Translations under genes and position numbers: made by a program
From: Candidatus Peregrinibacteria bacterium
Lineage (GTDB): Bacteria; Patescibacteriota; Gracilibacteria; UBA1369; JABINC01
Length of the DNA: 34,465 nt
Direction of reading: 5' to 3'
NCBI GenBank assembly: GCA_018697675.1
Contig: JABINC010000025.1
Coordinates: forward strand, 1 to 34,465
The notes under the pieces: generated by a model
Database searches by the model: none
Told to the model about the DNA's origin: nothing
What the model saw: only the letters and a program-made list of their open reading frames with translations
Shown: piece by piece, positions 8,841-15,018 of the stretch
Numbering within the stretch: the first letter of the stretch is position 1
Layout of the letters: each line of letters begins with the position of its first letter

Positions 8841-8872
8841 AAAACATTTTATTAAACCCTAATTTTTTAAAT

Positions 8873-9451
8873 ATGGAAAATATAGAAACAGTAAGAATCA
8901 ACGAAAAAGTAGCTGACTTTGAAGTCGAAGCTTTTTACAACAACGCAATCAAAAAGATAAAACTTTCTGACTACGCCGGCAAATGGGTGGTCATGTTTTT
9001 CTACCCTGCAGACTTCACCTTTGTCTGCCCAACAGAGCTAAAAGAGATGGCTGATCTTTACGAAAAGTTTCAAGCGGCAGGCGCGGAAGTGCTTTCTGTG
9101 AGCACGGATACCGTATTTGTGCACAAAGCTTGGTGGGACAATTCCCCAAGTATCAATGCGATCAAATTTCCAATGCTGGCCGACCCAACTGGGAAAGTTT
9201 GTAAGCAATTTGGAACATACATTCCGGGCGAAGGGCTTTCCCTCAGAGGAAGCTTCGTAATTGACCCAGAAGGAGTTTTGAAAGCGTACGAGATTCATGA
9301 TAACTCTATCGGAAGAAGTCCATCGGAACTTCTCAGAAAAGTTGAGGCTGCTCAGTACGTGCGTGAGCACGGAGGAGAGGCTTGCCCGGTAAACTGGCAG
9401 AAGGGAAAAGACACCCTTACTCCAGGCCTAGACTTAGTGGGAAAGTTATAA
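8873..9451 (+). CDS. ahpC: AhpC-type 2-Cys peroxiredoxin
   Basis: It reduces hydrogen peroxide and organic hydroperoxides in the cytoplasm. The thioredoxin-fold core contains the family signature DFTFVCPTE with the peroxidatic Cys at residue 52. The resolving Cys is at residue 171 in EACPVNW, followed by the typical tail WQKGKDTL. The conserved Arg is in GLSLRGSFVIDP. The length of 192 aa is normal for the typical 2-Cys AhpC group. No AhpF or other dedicated reductase is visible here, so the electron donor is unknown (thioredoxin-like is a guess). The gene sits behind a perfect 15-bp palindrome, and sod follows 45 bases after its stop, so the two probably form an oxidative-stress operon. Confidence 0.95.
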   Translation: MENIETVRINEKVADFEVEAFYNNAIKKIKLSDYAGKWVVMFFYPADFTFVCPTELKEMADLYEKFQAAGAEVLSVSTDTVFVHKAWWDNSPSINAIKFPMLADPTGKVCKQFGTYIPGEGLSLRGSFVIDPEGVLKAYEIHDNSIGRSPSELLRKVEAAQYVREHGGEACPVNWQKGKDTLTPGLDLVGKL

Positions 9452-9496
9452 GTAAAAACAAATCAACAGAATAAAATAACAATAATCAAAGATTTT

Positions 9497-10078
9497 ATGT
9501 ATACAGCAAAAGATTACAGCCACCTGCTCGGGGCATCAGGATTTTCAGACATGCTTTTAAACAACCACTTCAAGCTATACCAAGGCTATGTAAACGCTAC
9601 GAACGTTGCAGCTAACCGACTCACAGAACTGGTAGCCGCCGGAGAAACAGGCCCAGGTGAATACGCTGAGATCAAGCGTCGTTTCGGTTGGGAGTTCAAT
9701 GGAATGCGCCTACATGAGTACTATTTTGGAAACATGAAAAAAGACGGAACCTCACTTCCAGAAGGAGCCTCTCTGCACGCCCAAATCATAAAAGATTTCG
9801 CTTCATACGAAGCATGGGAGAGCGATTTCAGGTCTACTGGTAGCATACGAGGGATTGGTTGGACGGTCTTGTTTTACGACAAACACGCTAGTCGACTGCT
9901 GAATGTTTGGATCAACGAACATGATATGGGGCCCTTAGCGGGCTCGGAACCAATTCTTGTAATGGATGTGTTCGAACACGCCTTCATGACCGACTACGGT
10001 CTCTCTAGGCCTGATTACATCGCTTCATTTATGAAGGCCATAGACTGGAACGTCGCACAAGAAAGATTTAAAGGCTAA
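9497..10078 (+). CDS. Superoxide dismutase, Fe/Mn family
   Basis: It converts superoxide to oxygen and peroxide, which the preceding peroxiredoxin can remove. All four metal ligands of the Fe/Mn family appear in order: His24 (NNHFKLYQGYV), His73 (RLHEYYF), and Asp157 with His161 (VMDVFEHAF). The second-shell Gly-rich segment is SIRGIGWTVLFYD. The sequence deviates from the canonical DVWEHAYY (Trp to Phe, Tyr-Tyr to Phe-Met) and has RFGWEFNGMRLHEYYF in place of the common FNxGGHxNHxxFW, so it belongs to a divergent branch. Iron or manganese preference cannot be decided by eye. At 193 aa it has normal length without an export signal, so it is cytoplasmic. A strong terminator follows. Confidence 0.93.
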   Translation: MYTAKDYSHLLGASGFSDMLLNNHFKLYQGYVNATNVAANRLTELVAAGETGPGEYAEIKRRFGWEFNGMRLHEYYFGNMKKDGTSLPEGASLHAQIIKDFASYEAWESDFRSTGSIRGIGWTVLFYDKHASRLLNVWINEHDMGPLAGSEPILVMDVFEHAFMTDYGLSRPDYIASFMKAIDWNVAQERFKG

Positions 10079-10108
10079 AATTCCAAACCGGCAAAAAACA
10101 ATCAAAAG

Positions 10109-10140
10109 AAAAAGGCCCCTCAAACCGAAGGGCCTTTTCT
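10109..10140. terminator. Bidirectional terminator between sod and the lipoprotein gene
   Basis: AAAAGGCCC (10110-10118) pairs with GGGCCTTTT (10130-10138) around an 11-base loop. A-tract and T-tract flanks serve both strands: sod from the left and the lipoprotein gene from the right. Confidence 0.85.
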
Positions 10141-10150
10141 AAAAAGGAAA

Positions 10151-10348
10151 CTATTCAGTAGCTTCTTCAGCCACTTCTTCTTCAACAACCTCTTCTTCAA
10201 CCTCAGCTACAGGAGCCTCAGTGTCAGCGACTACTTCAACAGTTACTTCTGTATCAGCAGTAGCCTCGTCAGTAGTGTCAGCCGGAGCCACACATCCGTA
10301 AGCAACGAACATTCCAAGAATGATAGCTGCGAGTAAAACTTTCTTCAT
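10151..10348 (-). CDS. Small acidic lipoprotein, 65 aa
   Basis: Residues 1-18 are a lipoprotein signal peptide: MKK, then a hydrophobic helix (VLLAAIILGMFVAYG) ending in a lipobox-like AYGC with Cys19 as the lipidated residue. The mature part is about 46 residues made almost only of Ala, Thr, Val, Asp and Glu with no fold-like pattern. It is a membrane-anchored acidic tail. No family is recognised; acidic lipoproteins of this kind are often found in small genomes as orphan genes. A terminator is shared with sod. An upstream 10-bp palindrome (TTCTCGAGAA, 10373-10382) may be regulatory, and a TTGAGT hexamer lies beyond it, but no convincing promoter pair was fixed. Confidence 0.75.
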   Translation of the reverse strand: MKKVLLAAIILGMFVAYGCVAPADTTDEATADTEVTVEVVADTEAPVAEVEEEVVEEEVAEEATE

Positions 10349-10441
10349 ACCTTGTTAGGTTAAGAGTAATAATTCTCGAGAAATATTCCATATTGAGACT
10401 CAAAAAACAAGAGGATTAGCTTGCAAAAACCCCAAAAATAA

Positions 10442-10453
10442 GCCAAAAACGGC
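10442..10453 (-). terminator. Weak terminator candidate after bcp
   Basis: On the minus strand GCCGTTTTTGGC can form a 3-bp stem with a 6-base loop followed by a T-rich stretch, 17 bases after the bcp stop. The stem is short, so efficiency is doubtful. Confidence 0.3.
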
Positions 10454-10469
10454 AAAAAACGTTGACAAA

Positions 10470-10937
10470 TCATCTTTTTCGCACCCCTGCATCCCTCAAA
10501 ACCTCTTCTATGTGCTCATTTGGCTTAACTTTTTTATAATGTTTCATCACTACCCCATTTTCATTTATCAAAAAAGAATCACGCTGAATTCCCATGTGTT
10601 TGCGTCCATACATATTTTTTTCAACCCAAACCTTATACATCTGAGCGACATCTTTTTCAGTATCCGCCAGCAGTGGAAAATTCAAATTATGCTTCGCTAC
10701 AAATTTCTTATGAGATTCAACACTATCCCCACTTACACCAACCACGTGAACTCCACGCTTTTTAAGCTTATCTAAATTGTCCCGAAAATTGCAGGCCTGA
10801 ACGGTACATCCAGGAGTATTGTCTCGTGGGTAAAAATACAAAAGGACCTTCTGACCTCTGAAGTCGGAAATTGAATGAGTCTCCCAGTCCTGATCTTGCA
10901 GAGTGAAGTCAGGAGCTTCTTTTCCAGCCTCAGCCAT
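10470..10937 (-). CDS. bcp: Thiol peroxidase of the Bcp/PrxQ family
   Basis: This is an atypical 2-Cys peroxiredoxin that reduces peroxides in the cytoplasm. The motif YFYPRDNTPGCTVQAC contains the peroxidatic Cys44 and the resolving Cys49 five residues later, the alpha2-type arrangement of PrxQ (usually CTxEAC; here Gln replaces Glu). Other landmarks are GVSGDSVESHKKF, FPLLADTEKDVAQMYKVW and the conserved RDSFLI segment. The length of 155 aa is normal. The start is MAEAGKEAPDFTL. It adds a third antioxidant enzyme to the ahpC-sod block but is transcribed from the opposite strand with its own extended -10 promoter. The stop is UGA, one of three in the window. Confidence 0.95.
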   Translation of the reverse strand: MAEAGKEAPDFTLQDQDWETHSISDFRGQKVLLYFYPRDNTPGCTVQACNFRDNLDKLKKRGVHVVGVSGDSVESHKKFVAKHNLNFPLLADTEKDVAQMYKVWVEKNMYGRKHMGIQRDSFLINENGVVMKHYKKVKPNEHIEEVLRDAGVRKR

Positions 10938-10965
10938 AAGAAAAGATTAAATTCAAATCGCAAAA

Positions 10966-10993
10966 AATATACCAAAATATCAACTTTTTACAA
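10966..10993 (-). promoter_or_regulatory. bcp promoter with extended -10
   Basis: On the minus strand: TTGTAA (10993-10988), a 16-bp spacer ending in TGG, and TATATT (10971-10966). It lies between the tmRNA 3' end and the bcp start. The leader would be about 22 nt. Confidence 0.6.
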
Positions 10994-11015
10994 GCCCAAA
11001 ACACCCTTTTAAAAT

Positions 11016-11442
11016 TGGTGGAGATGGCGGGAGTCGAACCCGCGTCCAAGAATGTGATAAGCATACCTCTACATGCGTAGTTTATTTTAAAGTTTTTAAA
11101 ACCGTAATGAAGATAAAAAATAAACAAAAAACCTAAATACAGTTCAAGCAGAAGTTATTTAGAGACTTATCCCTGCTTACCAGATATTGCTCGAGCCCTA
11201 TAAATGACACTCTATTTCCCTATAAGACATCAGGAGTAGAGCGGCTTTCCCAAATAGGGGAAAGGCTATGCAGCAACTAGTTGAAGATTTCGCACGAATG
11301 CAAGCTCTCCCTTGTTGTTGTCTGCGTAAGTACTATCGTTAGCACTTAAAAATGCGCTGGACGGATCTAACGGCGGACAGCGCGACGCCGTGCACGCAGC
11401 ATACAAATCAGTATCATTCCTGTCGAAACCAAATACATCCCC
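11016..11442 (-). ncRNA. ssrA: Transfer-messenger RNA (tmRNA)
   Basis: tmRNA rescues stalled ribosomes with SmpB and tags the broken protein for proteolysis. On the minus strand the 5' end GGGGATG (11442-11436) pairs with CATCTCC (11026-11020), a 7-bp acceptor stem with one G-U pair, followed by A and an encoded CCA (11018-11016). The 5' half continues with the typical GGTTTCGACAGG block, and the 3' half has the T-arm GGGTTCGACTCCC. The length is about 427 nt in one piece, so it is not permuted. The tag reading frame is listed separately. No clear promoter is seen for it. It is the only tRNA-like RNA gene in this part of the window; bcp follows on the same strand. Confidence 0.95.
11266..11343 (-). 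other. tmRNA tag-peptide reading frame, 25 codons
   Basis: The proposed resume codon is GCU (11343-11341), preceded by UUAAGU. It is followed by AAC GAU, like the GCA AAC GAC of E. coli. The peptide starts ANDSTYADNN, ends LQLVAA and stops at UAG (11268-11266). At 25 residues it is longer than the 10-residue E. coli tag. It keeps the hydrophobic-Ala-Ala end recognised by ClpXP-type proteases and contains internal charges (KGE, VR). The exact resume codon is inferred by analogy. Confidence 0.8.
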
Positions 11443-11557
11443 ACTTTTCAAAGAACCTAAGGTGCGTCAGTCTGCCTTACTCATTAAAGATGCAAAGCAA
11501 ACCAACTTCTGGATGGGATAGTATTGTAAACAAAGAGCGTTCCATTGTCTAGCCGTA

Positions 11558-11585
11558 TTGACAATCGGAGCAGAGCTGGTATAGT
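11558..11585 (+). promoter_or_regulatory. Promoter with extended -10 for the gene at 11607
   Basis: A perfect TTGACA (11558-11563), a 16-bp spacer ending in TGG, and TATAGT (11580-11585). Transcription from about 11592 leaves a leader of about 15 nt without a Shine-Dalgarno sequence. Confidence 0.75.
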
Positions 11586-11606
11586 AGCGTCTTGTAAAAT
11601 GCTATT

Positions 11607-12773
11607 ATGAAATTTGAAAGATATATTAGGCAGCTTGACGGGTCGGGGTATGGAGTGGAAGACGTTGCCTTTGAGCCAGGTTTTCATGGGTGGAATATCC
11701 CGCTTGATGAGAGTTGTGCTCCCTATGGCATAGAAGAATGTTTCGACAGCCTTGAGGCAAAGTTAATCGAAGGGGGGCAAAGAGTTTTAAGAGAAGCGTC
11801 AAGATTATGTCTAAGGGAAAAAGATGTGCCGGCCTTCTCGAATGGGAGCCTAGCTTTAATACAATCGGGTTGGGATCAAGCAATATTCCAAATAGATACG
11901 GAAACTCTTGGAGAAAAACCTATAGTAGCAGGGATGTCGCGCAGGCCAGTTTCAAATGAATTGGTAAGACGTGACTGTCAGGAGATGCGGCAGTTAAGGG
12001 GGGCTGAGGCGGCATTTCACAGAATGGACCCAGATAGCACGGAATTTGAAAGAATTTCTATGTTCACCCGTCATTTCTCCTGTCATGAGACGCCAAATGG
12101 TCCATGTTTTCAATTAACGCCTTTTGAAAGAGGCTGGGTAGAAGTAAATGCTATAATGCTAGGAGACTCTTTTCCTCCAAGTCAGCCGCCGGCACCTAGA
12201 ATTGCCTTTAATGGTCAAAACCAAGGAGAGAAATCGATTTTGTGTGAGCCGGACCGTTCGGCATTTTATAGGGCAAAAATAGCATTTCATCAAATCACAA
12301 CAGCTCTAAGATGTGAGCAAAATATATTCCCATCTATTCAGGCGGGAGATTATTTGTTTTCTGCAGCCAGCGAGTCAATGAAGCTGCATACCTATAGGGG
12401 CGCTTGGGGTGAAATGAATGGGGTTGAAGTTCCAGTTGAAGAGGGAGGAAAAAAAATAAGAACTCTGGCAATACAGCTTTTAAGCATGGCCACATGGAAA
12501 GAGCAAAACCCTGAGCATAAGGCGTGCAATCCAAATGAAAGATTTTTAGTGCTTTCGACCCTAGATATCTTAAGCGCTCTTGGATTTACCCTGCAATCAA
12601 CCCCTGGGATCTTAAACAAAAAAGAACTAATTGAAGTAGCAGATCTTCTTTTGAAGATTTGGGAACGCAACATCGCCCTCTACGCCTTAAGACCTGAGTT
12701 TGAAGACCTCTTCATGCGAGTCGAACAATTGACCCAAACCCTAAGAATCATGGCAGGCGTATGGGCCGATTAA
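11607..12773 (+). CDS. Hypothetical protein, 388 aa
   Basis: No family is recognised. It is a soluble, slightly acidic protein with no signal peptide or membrane segment. The N-terminal 60 residues are rich in Gly/Tyr/Pro. The middle has scattered Cys and His (RHFSCHETPNGPC near residues 155-168). The last 110 residues look all-helical (LLSMATWKEQNP..., ELIEVADLLLKIWERNIALYALRPEFEDLFMRVEQLTQTLRIM). The excellent promoter and full-length frame argue for a well-expressed real gene. Its stop overlaps the convergent EF-P stop by three bases, so the two 3' ends may form antisense transcripts. It lies between tmRNA and EF-P, two translation-rescue genes, but no functional link can be shown. Confidence 0.75.
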   Translation: MKFERYIRQLDGSGYGVEDVAFEPGFHGWNIPLDESCAPYGIEECFDSLEAKLIEGGQRVLREASRLCLREKDVPAFSNGSLALIQSGWDQAIFQIDTETLGEKPIVAGMSRRPVSNELVRRDCQEMRQLRGAEAAFHRMDPDSTEFERISMFTRHFSCHETPNGPCFQLTPFERGWVEVNAIMLGDSFPPSQPPAPRIAFNGQNQGEKSILCEPDRSAFYRAKIAFHQITTALRCEQNIFPSIQAGDYLFSAASESMKLHTYRGAWGEMNGVEVPVEEGGKKIRTLAIQLLSMATWKEQNPEHKACNPNERFLVLSTLDILSALGFTLQSTPGILNKKELIEVADLLLKIWERNIALYALRPEFEDLFMRVEQLTQTLRIMAGVWAD

Positions 12774-13330
12774 TTAGCCCTCTCTACGTATTCTTGAGTA
12801 TCGGTATTTACACGTAGCTTGTCCCCAATTTTTACAAACAAAGGAACTTGCAGCACGAGCCCGGTCTCAAGAGTTGCCGGTTTAGAACCTCCAGATGCAG
12901 TGTCACCCCTCACCCCCGGATCGGTGTCAGCCACCTCAAGTACAACTTTTGGAGGCAAATTCACAGAGATTGGCTGAGACTCAAAAAACCTAATATCCAC
13001 ATCAGTTCCATCAAGTAAAAAATAAATCTGATCTCCAAGCATTTCTTTTGAAAGCTCAAATTGCTCAAAGGACTCATTATTCATGAAGAAATAATTCTCA
13101 CCGTCATTGTACATATATTGGCACTTTTGAAATCCCACATCAGCCTCTTCCACTTTATCGTTTCCTTGAAAAGATTTGTTGATAGTCGAACCAGTTTTGA
13201 GATTTCGAACAATCGTTTTCATAACCCCGGCACCACGTGCCTGTTTGGCGAAAACATCTTTTAAAACAACATAAGGATCGCCATCCAAAAGAATGATTTT
13301 CCCCGTACGAATTTGTGAGATTGAAAGCAT
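12770..13330 (-). CDS. efp: Elongation factor P
   Basis: EF-P binds stalled ribosomes and promotes peptide-bond formation at consecutive prolines. All three beta-barrel domains are present in 186 aa. The N-terminal KOW-like domain starts MLSISQIRTGKIILLDGDPY. The middle OB domain contains YMYNDGENYFFMNNESFEQ. The C-terminal OB domain has the signature VVLEVADTDPGVRGDTASGGSKPATLETG, a textbook EF-P motif, and ends VPLFVKIGDKLRVNTDTQEYVERA. The loop-tip residue that is Lys34 in E. coli aligns with Arg32 here (KQARGAGV). Arg at this place is known from EF-P types rhamnosylated by EarP. No modification enzyme is visible in the window. Confidence 0.97.
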   Translation of the reverse strand: MLSISQIRTGKIILLDGDPYVVLKDVFAKQARGAGVMKTIVRNLKTGSTINKSFQGNDKVEEADVGFQKCQYMYNDGENYFFMNNESFEQFELSKEMLGDQIYFLLDGTDVDIRFFESQPISVNLPPKVVLEVADTDPGVRGDTASGGSKPATLETGLVLQVPLFVKIGDKLRVNTDTQEYVERAN

Positions 13331-13435
13331 AATACATTGGCTAAAGATCTAAATTTCGGCAAGAATATACTGTAAAATGGTTCCAAAAATCAAGGTAATA
13401 AGCTATCCTAGGGGCGTTCTTTAACGATTTTAAAC

Positions 13436-14047
13436 TTGCAGAAATTCGATCCAAAAATAGAAAAAGCCTTAGAAAAATGTCGAGAATTGGACGCGGCCGC
13501 CAGACTTCACGGCAAAAAAGACGAACAATTCTGGATAGTTTCAGATGAAGTTGGGCGACTTTTGAACGCAAAAGCCAAGGAAATCAAGGCAAGATATATT
13601 CTGGAAATAGGAACTTCTATCGGCTATTCAACGATGTTTTTTGCAGAAGCCGTAGCCCCTGAAAAAGGCAAAGTTTACACAATAGAATCCAATCGTGAGC
13701 GCGCCACCATAGCCCGAGAACACATAGAGGCTTCGGGCCTAGCGCCATACATTCACCTAACTAGAAATCATGCCCCAGAACATATTCCATTCCAGGATCC
13801 AGACACGGGAAACTCCCTCGAAGGCAAAATAGATATTTTATTCCTCGATTGCATCAAAATGTATTACCTGCGATGTTTTGAGGCAGCAGAGCCCCTACTC
13901 CGCCCAGGCTCACTTGTCATCGCTGACAATATTTTATCTCACCCAGAACCCCTCGCCGACTTCGTCAAAAAAATCCAATCTGATCCAAGCATAGAATCAG
14001 AAATTATCGATATAGGAACTGGACTCTTGATTGCAAAAATGCCATAA
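13436..14047 (+). CDS. O-methyltransferase family 3, SAM-dependent
   Basis: This is a class I SAM-dependent methyltransferase resembling caffeoyl-CoA/catechol O-methyltransferases. Motif I is LEIGTSIGYSTMFFA (about residues 53-67), followed by VYTIESNRERATIAREHI with the acidic ribose-binding residue, and DILFLDCIKMYYLRCFEAAEPLLRPGSLVIADNIL, the family's metal/catalytic strand (usually FIDADK; here FLDCIK, so the usual metal-binding Asp pattern is partly altered). The length of 203 aa fits. The only reasonable start is TTG at 13436; the next in-frame ATG would remove motif I. The substrate is unknown. def follows 24 bases downstream and is probably in the same transcript. Confidence 0.85.
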   Translation: MQKFDPKIEKALEKCRELDAAARLHGKKDEQFWIVSDEVGRLLNAKAKEIKARYILEIGTSIGYSTMFFAEAVAPEKGKVYTIESNRERATIAREHIEASGLAPYIHLTRNHAPEHIPFQDPDTGNSLEGKIDILFLDCIKMYYLRCFEAAEPLLRPGSLVIADNILSHPEPLADFVKKIQSDPSIESEIIDIGTGLLIAKMP

Positions 14048-14071
14048 TTCCCCAGCATAAAAGAAAAACCC

Positions 14072-14530
14072 ATGGCAATTCGTGAAATACAAACAGGTCT
14101 TGAAAATCCAATCCTCAGAAAAAGATCAGAAGAGGTGAAAGAAATTACGCCTGAAATAAAACGCCTAATTCGTGACATGTACGACACTTTACACCTTGAT
14201 GGGATCGGTCTCGCATCCCCACAAGTTGGGGAAAATTTACGAATAGTTCTCGTGACAACCGACCCAGAAACCAAGAAGGCAAAGACTCACACAATGATAA
14301 ATCCGGTTATCACATTCTTTTCAGAGGAGACAGAAATCTCTGAAGAAGGGTGTCTCTCTCTGCCCAAGTTTTTCGCAAATATAAGCCGTTCTCGCGAGGT
14401 CATAGTTCAATTCAAAAATGAAAAATGGAAAACCCAAATCATAAAACTCAACCGTTTAAACGCCAGAATTGTTCAACACGAAATAGATCACTTAGACGGC
14501 ATTTTATTCGCCGATAAGGCCGGGAAATAA
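14072..14530 (+). CDS. def: Peptide deformylase
   Basis: It removes the formyl group from nascent proteins. All three family motifs are present: GIGLASPQ (residues 44-51; usually GxGxAAxQ, with Ser and Pro inserted as GLASPQ), EGCLS (92-96, metal ligand Cys94), and HEIDH (136-140, the two His ligands and catalytic Glu137). At 152 aa it is slightly short but complete. The start MAIREIQTG has no Shine-Dalgarno sequence. Downstream, an imperfect hairpin (about 14562-14581) before TTTTT may terminate the transcript; it overlaps the next promoter. No formyltransferase gene is in the window. Confidence 0.96.
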   Translation: MAIREIQTGLENPILRKRSEEVKEITPEIKRLIRDMYDTLHLDGIGLASPQVGENLRIVLVTTDPETKKAKTHTMINPVITFFSEETEISEEGCLSLPKFFANISRSREVIVQFKNEKWKTQIIKLNRLNARIVQHEIDHLDGILFADKAGK

Positions 14531-14567
14531 CCACAACATTTTCAGGGCCAGGTCAAGTGCTAGGGGC

Positions 14568-14596
14568 TTCAAAAGAAGGCCTCTTTTTGGTATAAT
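14568..14596 (+). promoter_or_regulatory. Promoter with extended -10 for the giant-protein unit
   Basis: TTCAAA (14568-14573, weak -35), a 17-bp spacer ending in TGG, and a perfect TATAAT (14591-14596). The stretch AAGGCCTCTTTTTGG repeats that of the promoter at 3142. The leader is about 27 nt before a TTG start. Confidence 0.7.
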
Positions 14597-14629
14597 ATAA
14601 GGAATTATTTTAAGAATAACTTCCAAAAA

Positions 14630-15001
14630 TTGAATCCATTCGCAGCTCAAAAAACAGGAATTGATCAAGAATTACTTCATTTGATGAGCATTTCGCCAAG
14701 CCTCAACGCCTTCCCTAGAGAGCAAAAGGAAGCGATAAGCATTCGCATCACCACTCTCCCAGAGGACAAGCAGCTTGAGGTCAAAGACATGCTCATGAAG
14801 GAGCAGGAGAATTTGGCGACCGCGTCCACTCAGGAATTACACGATCATTACATGAAGCTGAAAGAGGCTTATTCAAAACTCAAAGAAGTTAAATCTTCAC
14901 TTCAAGGAAAACTTAGAAAAGTAAAAGAAATGAAAGATCGTCACGTAGAAGAATCGACTCTCAAAAACTTGGAAGGCGAACTTAACGACAACACAAACTA
15001 A
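14630..15001 (+). CDS. Small helical/coiled-coil protein, 123 aa
   Basis: This is an unrecognised protein that begins with TTG at 14630; the first in-frame ATG would cut about 17 residues. From about residue 50 it is a continuous charged helix (QLEVKDMLMKEQENL, then YMKLKEAYSKLKEVKSSLQGKLRKVKEMKDRH) with heptad-like hydrophobics, so a coiled coil is likely. It has no membrane segment. Its stop is 17 bases before the 1749-residue gene, under a single promoter, so it is probably a partner, chaperone or adaptor of that giant protein (inference from operon position). The alternative is an independent small structural protein. Confidence 0.65.
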   Translation: MNPFAAQKTGIDQELLHLMSISPSLNAFPREQKEAISIRITTLPEDKQLEVKDMLMKEQENLATASTQELHDHYMKLKEAYSKLKEVKSSLQGKLRKVKEMKDRHVEESTLKNLEGELNDNTN

Positions 15002-15018
15002 ACCCACAAAAACCAAAA

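Noticed and set aside
11266-11451. Minus-strand 61-codon frame over the tmRNA 5' region
   Set aside because: It is the tmRNA tag frame read through upstream structural RNA; only the last 25 codons are translated.
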